Part shown: positions 8,668 to 17,658 of the stretch, piece by piece
Numbering within the stretch: the stretch's first letter is position 1
Layout of the letters: each line of letters begins with the position of its first letter
Assembly: GCA_002711105.1 (NCBI GenBank)
Contig: PAIH01000004.1
Span: 1 to 42,852, forward strand
Length of the DNA: 42,852 nt
Direction: 5' to 3'
Source of the DNA: Planctomycetota bacterium
GTDB lineage: Bacteria > Planctomycetota > UBA8108 > UBA1146
Notes under the pieces: generated by a model
Seen by the model: only the letters and a program-made list of their open reading frames with translations
What the model was told of the DNA's origin: nothing
The model's database searches: none
Position numbers and translations under genes: made by a program

Positions 8668-9666
8668 ATGCCGATCGATGGAAAAATCGAAGATCTGGTG
8701 GAAATGGCTCTTTCCTGCATCCACAGAGAACATCCCTATTATCTTGCCCTCGTTATTCAAACCGATGAGGATTTGAAACTTCCTCGACAACTCACCCCCG
8801 TATTTCGCGGTGCTTTCGACTGGCACTCTGCAGTTCATTGCCACTGGACGTTGGTACGAGCCCTTCGGATGGGACTCGACGAAGAATTGGCAAGCCGTTG
8901 TCGCAGCGTCCTCGAATCTTCTTTCAACGAAAAAGACATCGAGCTGGAAGTCAGCTTCGCCACGGAACGACCTGGCTTTGAAGTTCCTTATGGTCGCGCC
9001 TGGCTACTGCAACTCTCCACCGAGTTGAAGGAGGTAAAGGTTCCGCTGGCACAGAACCTGGATCCACTGGAGAAATTGGCGCGACGCGATCTTCTCAGCT
9101 GGTGTTCCCGGTTGGATCATCCAGTTCGTTCAGGTCAACACGACCAGTCGATGTTCTCGCTGGGCCTGTTTCACGATTGGGCCATATCGAACAAAGACGA
9201 GGAATGTATCGAAACGGTGGAATCACTAGCTCATCGACATCACGGAAAAGACTGCGATCTACCTTGTCGCTTTGAACCCTCGAATCATGACTTTCTCTCT
9301 CCATCCCTGGCCACGGTAGATCTGATGCGTCGGGTGTTATCCGGCGATGAATTCGATTCCTGGATCAACAAGGCGCATCCAGAGCTAATCTCCGGCCAGT
9401 GGCCTGTGGCTGTCGCACAATGCCCTGATCCAGCCGATGGGAAACTCTCTCATCTCGACGGTCTCAACCTGTCGAGGGGATGGATGCTCGCTGCTATTGC
9501 GGAAGCAATGGATCAAGGTTCATCAGGAATCGAAGCGATGGCAACGAAACACGAAAAAGCAGGACTCGCCGGTGTTCACCCTGAACATTATTCAGGCGCG
9601 CACTGGCTCGCTTCCTTCGCCATGTATCTGATCACAAAACGCTGGAAGCTCACCGAACCAGATTAA
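8668..9666 (+). CDS. DUF2891-family protein
   Basis: Longest ORF 8545-9666. The ATG at 8668 has GGAGGA upstream. 'CIHREHPYYLALV...LTPVFRGAFDWHSAVHCHWTLVRALR', 'SNHDFLSPSLATVDLMRRVL', 'DGKLSHLDGLNLSRGWML', 'EHYSGAHWLASFAMYL' match the DUF2891 pattern from memory. Confidence 0.8.
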   Translation: MPIDGKIEDLVEMALSCIHREHPYYLALVIQTDEDLKLPRQLTPVFRGAFDWHSAVHCHWTLVRALRMGLDEELASRCRSVLESSFNEKDIELEVSFATERPGFEVPYGRAWLLQLSTELKEVKVPLAQNLDPLEKLARRDLLSWCSRLDHPVRSGQHDQSMFSLGLFHDWAISNKDEECIETVESLAHRHHGKDCDLPCRFEPSNHDFLSPSLATVDLMRRVLSGDEFDSWINKAHPELISGQWPVAVAQCPDPADGKLSHLDGLNLSRGWMLAAIAEAMDQGSSGIEAMATKHEKAGLAGVHPEHYSGAHWLASFAMYLITKRWKLTEPD

Positions 9667-12140
9667 GTCTGAGCCTGCATCTCTTCCCACTCTTCGAGAG
9701 TCAATTTGATCTCTCTGGCCTTCGAGCCCTTGAAAGCTCCGACGATCCCCTGCTCGGTCATGATGTCCATCAGACGTGAGGCTCGGGTATAGCCAATTCC
9801 CAGTCTGCGCTGCAGCAAGGTGGTCGAACCGCGTCCCGTTTCCAGGATGACACGAACCCCCTCTTCAAAGAGCTCGTCCTCGACAGCTCCTATACCACCG
9901 GCACCATCTGGAGGGCCCTCCAGGAAGGTATCAATCTCCTGGGAAAATTGAGGTTTCGACTCCTTGCGCAGGTGCTTCATGATCTTCTTCAGCTCCTTGT
10001 CGGAGATGAAGGTGCACTGAGCACGAACCAGATCGGATGTATCAGGTGGCAGATAAAGCATATCGCCCATCCCCAGCAACCTCTCTCCTCCGACACGGTC
10101 GAGAATGGTTCTCGAATCGATTCTGCTGGCCACCTTGAAACAGATCCTCGCCGGGAGGTTGGCCTTGATCAGCCCTGTGACCACATCGACCGATGGCCGC
10201 TGGGTCGCAAGAATCACATGGATCCCTACTGCACGTGACTTCTGTGCCAGGCGGATGATGCTGGATTCCACCTCCTTGGCACTCGTCATCATCAGATCTG
10301 CCAGTTCGTCGATGATGATGACGAGACTGGGCAATCGATCAGGCGCCTGTTCGGCTTCCTCGTGATTGGTCTTCTCGGCCAGTAGGTCGTAACGCTCCTT
10401 CAGATCCTGCTCGTTGTATTCGCTGAGATTACGAACTCCAGCTTTGGAGAAGAGCTCGTATCTCTGATCCATCTTACGGACCAACCAATCAAGCGCCGCT
10501 GGAGCTTTTTTCATATCCGTGATCACCGGAGTCAGAAGATGTGGAATGTCTTCAAAAGATGAGAGCTCGACCATCTTCGGATCGACCAGTATCAACTTCA
10601 AATCATCGGGCGATCTCGTCATCAGAAGCGAGGTGATGATCGCATTGATACAGACAGATTTTCCGGAGCCAGTAGATCCCGCGATGAGCAGATGTGGCAT
10701 CCGGGATAGATCCTCAACGATCGGTTCTCCCGCAGCATCTTTTCCCAGCAGCAGAGGTATTTTGAGTTCGGAATCATGGAAAACACGGCTCTGCAGAATT
10801 TCTCGCAGGACGACCATTTCTCTTTGCTTGTTGGGAACTTCGATCCCCACCGTTGGCTTGCCTGGAATCGGGGCCACGACTCTCACACTCTGGGCCGACA
10901 ATGCCATCGCAAGGTCATCGGAGAGACTGACGATCTTGTGAACCTTGATTCCAGCGGCAAGACTCAACTCGTACTGAGTGATCACCGGCCCGCGCTGGAC
11001 GTTGGTGACCTGAGCGACGATTTTGAAAGACTTCAAAGTCTCCTCGATGCGAGTCGCCACGAGATTGAGTTCTTCACGCCCTTCCTCGTGATCCACGCTG
11101 GGCGGTTCGTCCAGGAAAGAAGAGGGAGGAGGCGAATAGACCCCATCGAAGGTGAGTTGCTGCTCCTCGAAGGTGTTGAAAGCTTCTTCCTGCTTCTCCG
11201 GCCCAAGCCTGATGGTGCGCTTCACGGGCGCTTCTTGCTCTTCTTCGTCGTCCTCAGCGTATTCTTCGGATTCGTCTTCCTCCTCGTATTCTTCCTCGTC
11301 GTCCTCTTCTTCCTCTTCCTCTTCGTCGTCTTCCTCGTACTCCTCGTCCTCGTCGTATTCTTCCAGTTCCTCGCCGTCTTCGTATTCTTCCTCTTCCTCA
11401 TCAGAGTCACCAAGCAAGAGCGCCTTCTCTTCATCGGTGACTTCCGAATCGGCAGACTTCTTGACGAACCGACCGGCTTTGGCGATTTTTGAACTGGCTA
11501 CCTGGCTCGCAGTCCCGATAGTGCCCGCCACTTTGCGAGCCATCCCTGGGGTTTTTTGACCCACTCCTGCGATTGCTCCCGCCACGAATGCGATGCTGGA
11601 CCTCAGCAGTTGTGCCACCGGCATTCCGGTCGCAAACATCAGTCCCAGTGCCAGAGCAAGGAAAGAGAAGATGGTCGTTCCCGTAATTCCAACGGCATCA
11701 AATGCCATTGATCCGAAGTACATCCCGATGACACCACCCCTGTAATCCGATCCGGGCAGGAGGGAGGTCTCGGCAAAGCGGAACTCAAGGAAGCAAACCG
11801 CAAAAACGAACAGGCCCAGGCCCAGGATTCGCGGCCACCATGAGGCGAAACGAACCTGAAATAACAGCAATCCGGACCAGGCCGCATAGAGCAACGACAG
11901 CAGGAAACTGGCAACAGGGCCGAAAATCTCGAAGTGGCGGATGGCGATGAAACGGCCGAATTCTCCACAGGCATTCTCAACACTGCGTCCCTGCGCCACC
12001 AGATACTCACTATAGAGCGCAATGAAAAAGAAGGCTGCTACCGCCAGCAATGCCAGCGCCCCGGCCTCCTTCGCCAAACCTGTTGATTTCAAATTGGCGT
12101 CCTCGCGACGACGACGCTGATTACGATTTGAGCTCATCAC
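9663..12140 (-). CDS. ftsK: DNA translocase FtsK with unusually acidic linker
   Basis: 825 aa. N-terminal TM domain, 'HLLIAGSTGSGKSVCINAIITSLL' Walker A, 'PSLVIIIDELADLMM' Walker B, 'ILATQRPSVDVVTGLIKANLPARI', C-terminal gamma winged helix. Confidence 0.96.
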   Translation of the reverse strand: MMSSNRNQRRRREDANLKSTGLAKEAGALALLAVAAFFFIALYSEYLVAQGRSVENACGEFGRFIAIRHFEIFGPVASFLLSLLYAAWSGLLLFQVRFASWWPRILGLGLFVFAVCFLEFRFAETSLLPGSDYRGGVIGMYFGSMAFDAVGITGTTIFSFLALALGLMFATGMPVAQLLRSSIAFVAGAIAGVGQKTPGMARKVAGTIGTASQVASSKIAKAGRFVKKSADSEVTDEEKALLLGDSDEEEEEYEDGEELEEYDEDEEYEEDDEEEEEEEDDEEEYEEEDESEEYAEDDEEEQEAPVKRTIRLGPEKQEEAFNTFEEQQLTFDGVYSPPPSSFLDEPPSVDHEEGREELNLVATRIEETLKSFKIVAQVTNVQRGPVITQYELSLAAGIKVHKIVSLSDDLAMALSAQSVRVVAPIPGKPTVGIEVPNKQREMVVLREILQSRVFHDSELKIPLLLGKDAAGEPIVEDLSRMPHLLIAGSTGSGKSVCINAIITSLLMTRSPDDLKLILVDPKMVELSSFEDIPHLLTPVITDMKKAPAALDWLVRKMDQRYELFSKAGVRNLSEYNEQDLKERYDLLAEKTNHEEAEQAPDRLPSLVIIIDELADLMMTSAKEVESSIIRLAQKSRAVGIHVILATQRPSVDVVTGLIKANLPARICFKVASRIDSRTILDRVGGERLLGMGDMLYLPPDTSDLVRAQCTFISDKELKKIMKHLRKESKPQFSQEIDTFLEGPPDGAGGIGAVEDELFEEGVRVILETGRGSTTLLQRRLGIGYTRASRLMDIMTEQGIVGAFKGSKAREIKLTLEEWEEMQAQT
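11237..11409 (-). repeat. Low-complexity Asp/Glu/Tyr-rich tract inside ftsK
   Basis: Encodes 'DEEEEEYEDGEELEEYDEDEEYEEDDEEEEEEEDDEEEYEEEDESEEYAEDDEEEQE'; the plus strand is TCCTCNTC-rich. Confidence 0.9.
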
Positions 12141-12811
12141 TCCCCGTTGAAGGCACGGTCGCAGCGGCGAGAAGCGACTCTTGTGCCAATGAACTCGACG
12201 ATCTTAACGGCCAGATCACGCTTGGCGACATCCAGCAACTTGACCGCAGGCTCCCCCGGTTCAATCCAGACGTAATCCCCCATGGCCGTACCCAGGTTGT
12301 CCGGCGTGTTGCAAAGTACCAGATCCAGACGCTTGTTCACGGCCTTTCGCCGTGCTTCTTCTTCACTCTGGTCCGCCTCGAGGGCAAATCCCACCAGAAC
12401 TCGTTGCCCCCATTCATCTTCCTTCTGGGCACCTCTCCCCGCCAAAACATCAGGATTCCGAATCAAAGTTAGATTCCAGTCCTCACCGGACTTCTTTCGT
12501 TTCCCCGCAATTCGCTCGGCAGGGCGATAGTCACAAACCGCAGCACTGGCGACCATTGCATCAACCCGGGGCCACAGTTCCACGGCGATCTGTTCCAGTT
12601 CGCAAGCTGTGGTAAAGGGGTGGTGAATCACTCCTTCAGGGGGAATCAAATGAACCGGACCGAGTGCCAGATGGACTTCCCAGCCCTTTGCCTGCGCAGC
12701 GCTCGCCACCTCGATTCCCAGGGTCCCACTGGCTCCGTTACTGAGAAACCTGACATCGTCGATGGGCTCACGCGTCGGCCCCGCAGTGATCAGCAGGACC
12801 GGGGACTTCAA
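12137..12811 (-). CDS. coaB: Phosphopantothenate--cysteine ligase (stand-alone CoaB)
   Basis: 224 aa. 'VLLITAGPTREPIDDVRFLSNGASGTLGIEVA', 'VASAAVCDYRP', 'LIRNPDVLA', 'VGFALE'. Confidence 0.9.
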   Translation of the reverse strand: MKSPVLLITAGPTREPIDDVRFLSNGASGTLGIEVASAAQAKGWEVHLALGPVHLIPPEGVIHHPFTTACELEQIAVELWPRVDAMVASAAVCDYRPAERIAGKRKKSGEDWNLTLIRNPDVLAGRGAQKEDEWGQRVLVGFALEADQSEEEARRKAVNKRLDLVLCNTPDNLGTAMGDYVWIEPGEPAVKLLDVAKRDLAVKIVEFIGTRVASRRCDRAFNGE

Positions 12812-13383
12812 GAGAGTTCTCGCGCAGCAATAAGACCAGATACGATTTCATCGATCTCATCGAGATCTGCCAGTCTCCCTGGCCCCGTCGAACCACAGGC
12901 CAAATGGCCCATTCCGGGTCCGACGATGTGAAATCCACGCTCCTGCAAAATCCTGATGTTGGTTTGAACCGCAGGATTCTGCCACATCCGATCATTCATC
13001 GCCGGGCACAGCACGGTCGGACCATCCCAGGCAAGAGCAGTGAGGCAAACCACGTCATCCCCGAATCCATGGGCCAGACGTGCGATGTGATCCGCACTGG
13101 CGGGAGCGATCACGAATACATCCGCATCGTCTCCGGCACCAATATGTTCCGGTCGGTCATGAGTACCCACGGGATGCCAGATTTCCGAGATCACCTCGGA
13201 TCGAGTCACGGACTCAAAAGTGAGAGGTTGAATGAATCGACACGCCGCAGGAGTCATTCGAACCCGAACCGCGGCCCCGCGCTGGGTCCAACGAGAGGCA
13301 AGATCCACTGCCTTGTAAGCAGCAACACCTCCGGTAACACCGAGGATGATTTTTCGGGATTCCCAATTCATGGCATCGTTCAC
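12808..13383 (-). CDS. coaC: Phosphopantothenoylcysteine decarboxylase (stand-alone CoaC flavoprotein)
   Basis: 191 aa. 'KIILGVTGGVAAYKAVDL', 'VIAPASADHIARLAHGFGDD', 'PAMNDRMWQNPAVQ', 'GHLACGSTGPGRL'. Confidence 0.9.
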   Translation of the reverse strand: MNDAMNWESRKIILGVTGGVAAYKAVDLASRWTQRGAAVRVRMTPAACRFIQPLTFESVTRSEVISEIWHPVGTHDRPEHIGAGDDADVFVIAPASADHIARLAHGFGDDVVCLTALAWDGPTVLCPAMNDRMWQNPAVQTNIRILQERGFHIVGPGMGHLACGSTGPGRLADLDEIDEIVSGLIAARELS

Positions 13384-13392
13384 GGAAGATCA

Positions 13393-13425
13393 CGGTGCGA
13401 CGTGTGCAAAACACACGTCGCACCG
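13393..13425. repeat. 14-bp perfect inverted repeat / hairpin between rpoZ and coaC
   Basis: CGGTGCGACGTGTG-CAAAA-CACACGTCGCACCG. Confidence 0.85.
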
Positions 13426-13431
13426 CCTCCA

Positions 13432-13791
13432 TCATTCCTTGGTAGGATTGAGGAACTGCGAAAGTTCCTTGATCCGCTCTTCTTTGACCTTCTTCAGATC
13501 AGAACCGTAGACCTCTTTCTCGTCATCCGAGTCGCCATCTCCAGAGAGCTTGCGCGCATCGGTAAGGAAGCTGGCCTCGGAAACCTCCAGCTCTGCAAGA
13601 ATAACCTTATCCTGCAGGATTTCTTGAATCACGATCTCCTGTAGATCGGTCGAGTCAATCTCAACAAGTGGACGAGCCCCTCGCTTCAGTTCCACTATGC
13701 GCTTCTGCATCAGAGCAGTGAGCTGGAGCTTCCCGCCCGTCTTCTCCACGAGCTGGTCTTCGATTTCGACGTCCAGCACGAATGCCTCCAT
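13432..13791 (-). CDS. rpoZ: RNA polymerase omega subunit-like protein
   Basis: 119 aa. 'TGGKLQLTALMQKRIVELKRGARPLVEIDSTDLQEIVIQEILQDKV' resembles omega; supported by gmk-rpoZ-coaC-coaB gene order. Confidence 0.75.
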   Translation of the reverse strand: MEAFVLDVEIEDQLVEKTGGKLQLTALMQKRIVELKRGARPLVEIDSTDLQEIVIQEILQDKVILAELEVSEASFLTDARKLSGDGDSDDEKEVYGSDLKKVKEERIKELSQFLNPTKE

Positions 13792-13834
13792 TCCAGATCC
13801 AGCGGTCTTCGAGCGCCGGGTCCTCGGTTCTAGT

Positions 13835-14410
13835 TCAAATCTCTCTCCTGCGACTCAACTCTTCTTCGATGATCGAGGAAACTTCCTCGACCGTATCATC
13901 GAGCACATCGTTGACGACGCAGTGATCGTACCTAAACTTCTGTTTCAGCTCCGAGAGCGCGTTACGCAATCGAAGGGTAATTGTCTCATCATCTTCAACA
14001 CCGCGACTCTCGATCCGTTGTCTTAGTTCCTCGATCCCAGGGGGCTCCAGGAAAATCTGCAAGGCTGCTACTTCGTCCTGACGCAACTTCTCAGCACCCT
14101 GGACGTCGATCAGCAACAGTACCGCCCTGGACTGATCGAGCTGTTGCTCAATACCCTCCCGAGGGCTTCCATAGAGATTTCCGTGCACCTCCGCGTGCTC
14201 CAGAAATCCCCCTTCCTCAACGCATTTCTCAAATCCTTCGCGATCAAGGAAGTGGTAATCCACTCCATCTTTCTCCCCTGCTCGAGGAGACCTGGTGGTT
14301 GCAGTGATGGCCCGGACATACCCGGCTTCCTTCTGTAGCCCCTCGCTCACCACGGTCTTTCCGACCCCGGAGGGTCCAGAAAGAACCACTAGGATTCCGC
14401 GAGCGGTCAC
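13835..14410 (-). CDS. gmk: Guanylate kinase
   Basis: 191 aa. 'GILVVLSGPSGVGKTVVSEGL', 'ATTRSPRAGEKDGVDYHFLDREGFEKCVEEGGFLEHAEVHGNLYGS'. Confidence 0.96.
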   Translation of the reverse strand: MTARGILVVLSGPSGVGKTVVSEGLQKEAGYVRAITATTRSPRAGEKDGVDYHFLDREGFEKCVEEGGFLEHAEVHGNLYGSPREGIEQQLDQSRAVLLLIDVQGAEKLRQDEVAALQIFLEPPGIEELRQRIESRGVEDDETITLRLRNALSELKQKFRYDHCVVNDVLDDTVEEVSSIIEEELSRRREI

Positions 14411-14455
14411 TGCACCGCCCCCTTCTCTTGGTCCTCCCTGCCGAGAGGAGTTTCT

Positions 14456-15337
14456 TCACTCGATGTTCTGTGTCTGCTCTCGCAATCGATCCACCTGAAC
14501 CTTGATCTCGACCACAGTGTGAGCGAGATCATGTCGCGGTAATTTCGAAGCCATCGTATTGGCTTCACGAAACATCTCCTGGGTCAGGAAATCGAGACGA
14601 CGACCAGCTCGTCCACCCTCGGAGATGACCTTGCGATATTCAATGAGATGACCACGCAACCGAGCCAGCTCTTCGGTAATGTCTGAACGCTCCGCCTGGA
14701 TGCCGATTTCCCGAGCTAGATCCTGAGAATCTAGATCCACTCCGGTCGGCTCTACCCACTGACGGATCCGTTCTTTAAATCTCTGACCTAACCATTGCAT
14801 CGCATCCGGTAGGGCCTCTTCAAGCTCAGTAATCCCTTTCTCGATACAAGAAAGGATGCGATTAAATTCCTCGCGCAGTCGCTCTCCTTCACTTTCTTGC
14901 ATCTGCCGCAATGTCCCGACTGCTTCTTCGAGAGCGTTCATCAGCTGAGCGTCTGATTCTTCATCAGTCTGATGTTCCAACCCCTCCATACCCTGCATCT
15001 GGATCACGTCGGAGATCTTTACCTCTTGACCTGGTGCGATCTCGTCACGGAGGAGACATAGCCTTTCGTAGTTCTTCTTGATCGCAACGAAACCGGAGTT
15101 GTCGAGGCCATTGTCGATATCCTCAACCTGTATCGAGATGGATATAGAACCCCTCCCGATCTTATCCTTCAAAAAGTTGTCGATCTGTCCCTGGAGCGAC
15201 GAAAACGCATCGGGGAGATGGCTAGAGATCTTGAGATATCGGTGATTCACCGATCTCAACTCCACCCTCACCCGGACTTTGTCCGTTTCACGGGATCCGG
15301 ATCCGAAACCCGTCATGCTCCGCAGGGTATCGGTCAA
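14456..15337 (-). CDS. YicC family protein
   Basis: 293 aa. 'LRSMTGFGSGSRE', 'VELRSVNHRYLKISSHLPD', C-terminal 'GRAGRRLDFLTQEMFREANTMASK'. Adjacent to gmk. Confidence 0.94.
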   Translation of the reverse strand: MTDTLRSMTGFGSGSRETDKVRVRVELRSVNHRYLKISSHLPDAFSSLQGQIDNFLKDKIGRGSISISIQVEDIDNGLDNSGFVAIKKNYERLCLLRDEIAPGQEVKISDVIQMQGMEGLEHQTDEESDAQLMNALEEAVGTLRQMQESEGERLREEFNRILSCIEKGITELEEALPDAMQWLGQRFKERIRQWVEPTGVDLDSQDLAREIGIQAERSDITEELARLRGHLIEYRKVISEGGRAGRRLDFLTQEMFREANTMASKLPRHDLAHTVVEIKVQVDRLREQTQNIE

Positions 15338-15927
15338 TTGCCGCTTCCCCCGTTTTCATTCGCCGCACCACCTCCGGCTGGGATCTCGACAGGAGTATCG
15401 CCAACCGGATCACCGTCTGCCGGAGGGTCCACCACCGGAGGATCCACCACTGGAGGGTCCGCCACCGGAGGGTCCACCACCGGAGGGTCCACCACCGGAG
15501 GGTCTACCACCGGGGTATCATTGTTGACAGCACCTGCGGCATCTCCGACATTCACCGCGTCGCCGCCGATCACCGCTTCAGCTCCGCCAATCGCATCGCC
15601 GATTCCTACGTTTTCTGATCCAGGAACACCCCCGACTCCCGGTTCCAGAGCACCAAACCCTGGCTCGATCGGATCGGGCTTGAGGCGGGTGTCATCTCGA
15701 TCTTCTCGGGCCATCAAGCCCACGGTGATGCAGAGCAAAAAGAACGCTACAGCGAGAAACATCGTGAAACGAGCTATGCCACTGGTGGTACTGGTACCCA
15801 ACATCTGCTCCGATCCGCCCAGCCCGAAAGCTCCCGAGAGCCCAGCCTGTTTCGGTTCCTGTAGCAGTATCGCCAGCCCCAGCAGGACCGTTACGCATCC
15901 CAGAACAATCATCAGAAAGGTCAGCAT
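15334..15927 (-). CDS. secG: SecG preprotein translocase subunit with Pro-rich C-terminal extension
   Basis: 197 aa. 'LGLAILLQEPKQAGLSGAFGLGGSEQMLGTSTTSGIARFTMFLAVAFFLLCITVGLM' is the SecG core, followed by VVDPP repeats. Confidence 0.85.
   Translation of the reverse strand: MLTFLMIVLGCVTVLLGLAILLQEPKQAGLSGAFGLGGSEQMLGTSTTSGIARFTMFLAVAFFLLCITVGLMAREDRDDTRLKPDPIEPGFGALEPGVGGVPGSENVGIGDAIGGAEAVIGGDAVNVGDAAGAVNNDTPVVDPPVVDPPVVDPPVADPPVVDPPVVDPPADGDPVGDTPVEIPAGGGAANENGGSGN
15419..15513 (-). repeat. Tandem ~15-bp repeats encoding (V-V/A-D-P-P)6 in secG
   Basis: Plus-strand units ggagggtccaccacc, ggaggatccaccact, ggagggtccgccacc, etc. Confidence 0.9.
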
Positions 15928-15963
15928 CTCTTCACCTCATCTGTAGGGCAGAAATCCGACGTA

Positions 15964-16773
15964 TCACGCCGTTGCAATTCCCGCGTCCAGAATCTCCAGG
16001 AAACTCGCCGCTTTCAGGCTCGCTCCTCCGACCAAGGCTCCATCCACCACATCGAGACCCAGCAGGTCTCGCGCGTTATCCGGTTTCACACTTCCACCGT
16101 AAAGGATCGGTATTCCATCCGATGCCGATCCAATTTTCTTCTGGAGAAGTTCTCGAAGATGCTGGTGCACATCTTCTACCTGCTCCACTGTCGCAGTACG
16201 GCCGGTTCCGATGGCCCACACGGGCTCGTAAGCGATCGCGTACTCATGTTTCTTATCAAATCGAGATAGTCCCACTTCAAGTTGATGTGAAACCACCTCG
16301 AAGGTACGACCTGCATCTCTTTCTTCCGACGTTTCACCGATGCATAACAACGGACAAAGTCCATGGTCAACAGCAGCAGTTAACCGCCGCGCCACATCTT
16401 CATCGGTCTCTCCAAAGTGAATCCTTCTCTCCGAGTGCCCGACCAGAGTCCAACGGGCACCGAACTGATGTGCCAGTTCCGCACCTACTTCTCCGGTGTA
16501 GGCACCAACAGGACGATCCGAGATCTCCTGCATGCCAATCTCGAGAACAGCGGACTCCGGAAACCCGTTGCCAAGGCACTCAAGGCCTTCTCGTGACACC
16601 AACCAACCAAGCCAGGGGGTCGGTGGAAAAATCACTACCTTCACCGGCGGATTGTGCTCGCCAGCAGGAATCCGACTCATCGTACCTGCAGCGACCTCTC
16701 GCCAGAGAGATTCGCCCAGATTTCGATCGGGATTGTGCTTCCAGTTCCCCGCAATGATGGTCGGTCTGTCCAC
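15964..16773 (-). CDS. tpiA: Triosephosphate isomerase
   Basis: 269 aa. 'IIAGNWKHN', 'TLVGHSERR', 'AIAYEPVWAIGTGRTAT', 'ILYGGSVKPDNARDLL', 'DGALVGGASL'. Confidence 0.97.
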   Translation of the reverse strand: MDRPTIIAGNWKHNPDRNLGESLWREVAAGTMSRIPAGEHNPPVKVVIFPPTPWLGWLVSREGLECLGNGFPESAVLEIGMQEISDRPVGAYTGEVGAELAHQFGARWTLVGHSERRIHFGETDEDVARRLTAAVDHGLCPLLCIGETSEERDAGRTFEVVSHQLEVGLSRFDKKHEYAIAYEPVWAIGTGRTATVEQVEDVHQHLRELLQKKIGSASDGIPILYGGSVKPDNARDLLGLDVVDGALVGGASLKAASFLEILDAGIATA

Positions 16774-16920
16774 GCTTCTCCCCGGGCCAAACCCGATCCG
16801 GCAGTCGAGAACGGTGCGCCGAGCCAGCTCGGATCAGAACTGGGGCCAGACCCGGGCGCAAGCTGGGAGATTATCAGCCACCCCAGACTTCGTCAACCTG
16901 TTATGCTGGAAGGAGTTCCG

Positions 16921-17589
16921 TCAGGATTGAGGAGCCTGAAGAGGCCGTACCTCGACCTCTCCGATCAGGGTTCCCTCAGGAGCCTGCAGGATCCCTGCCA
17001 CCACCTGGGCAACCTCCTTTGCGGGGACCCCTGGAGACCCTCCAGACTCGATAGACCCCGGATGGACCAGGGAAACGCGGATTCCTTCATCTCGAAATTC
17101 GTGAAAAATCGAGCGGCTCCAGCCTACCAGACCGTGTTTTGCGGCAGCGTAGGCCGATCCGCCTGGCAGCGGCTGAGTCCCCGAAATTGAGGAAATTTGG
17201 ACCAAAGACCCCCCTCCGGACTGCCTTAGATGGGGTAAAGCGGCCATCGTGGCGTGAACCGCTGACAATAAATTCTGCTCGATGACCGCTCGAAACTGCT
17301 CGGGATCGAGTTCATCGAAGCGACTGCGAAGTACCTTCCCAGCATTGTTGACCAGGGCATCGAGCCCTCCCAGTTGGTGCGCCAGTTGCTCGATGGCAGA
17401 GCCTGCAGCGATCGGATCGACCAGATCAGCACTCACTCCCGATACCGCAGCACCACAACGAAGCGCCGCCGCTACTGCCTCCCCATCCCGCGCGACGATT
17501 CCGACCTGCCAACCATTCGTCGTCAGTTGTTGAGCGATGGAAAGCCCGAGACCGCGACTTCCCCCCGTCACGATGACCCTACGATCCAA
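16921..17589 (-). CDS. Short-chain dehydrogenase/reductase
   Basis: 'RRVIVTGGSRGLGLSIAQQL', 'LVNNAG', 'SAYAAAKHGLVGWSRSI'. The longest ORF reaches 17709, but a TTG start at 17589 with AAGGAG 7 nt upstream fits best and avoids overlap with the divergent gene. Confidence 0.88.
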   Translation of the reverse strand: MDRRVIVTGGSRGLGLSIAQQLTTNGWQVGIVARDGEAVAAALRCGAAVSGVSADLVDPIAAGSAIEQLAHQLGGLDALVNNAGKVLRSRFDELDPEQFRAVIEQNLLSAVHATMAALPHLRQSGGGSLVQISSISGTQPLPGGSAYAAAKHGLVGWSRSIFHEFRDEGIRVSLVHPGSIESGGSPGVPAKEVAQVVAGILQAPEGTLIGEVEVRPLQAPQS

Positions 17590-17658
17590 TGCAACTCTCC
17601 TTCCACTGCCCGAAATGCCATGGCAGGGTACACTATCCAACTTCCTGGAAGGAGTCGG

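Noticed and set aside
10776-11559. Plus-strand ORFs of 238 aa and 135 aa opposite ftsK
   Set aside because: Antisense shadow of the acidic FtsK linker; products are low-complexity Phe/Leu/Val- or Ser-rich.
12904-13644. 246-aa plus-strand ORF across coaC/rpoZ
   Set aside because: Antisense to two recognised genes and spans their junction; no domain signature.
15419-15513. Possible CRISPR-like or regulatory direct repeats
   Set aside because: 15-bp units are in frame and code VVDPP within secG; no spacers.
15218-15946. 242-aa Gly/Ser/Thr/Pro-rich plus-strand ORF
   Set aside because: Antisense translation of secG repeats; no start signal or family evidence.
15972-16757. 261-aa plus-strand ORF opposite tpiA
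   Set aside because: Antisense to a clear tpiA gene; composition typical of a GC-skewed shadow ORF.
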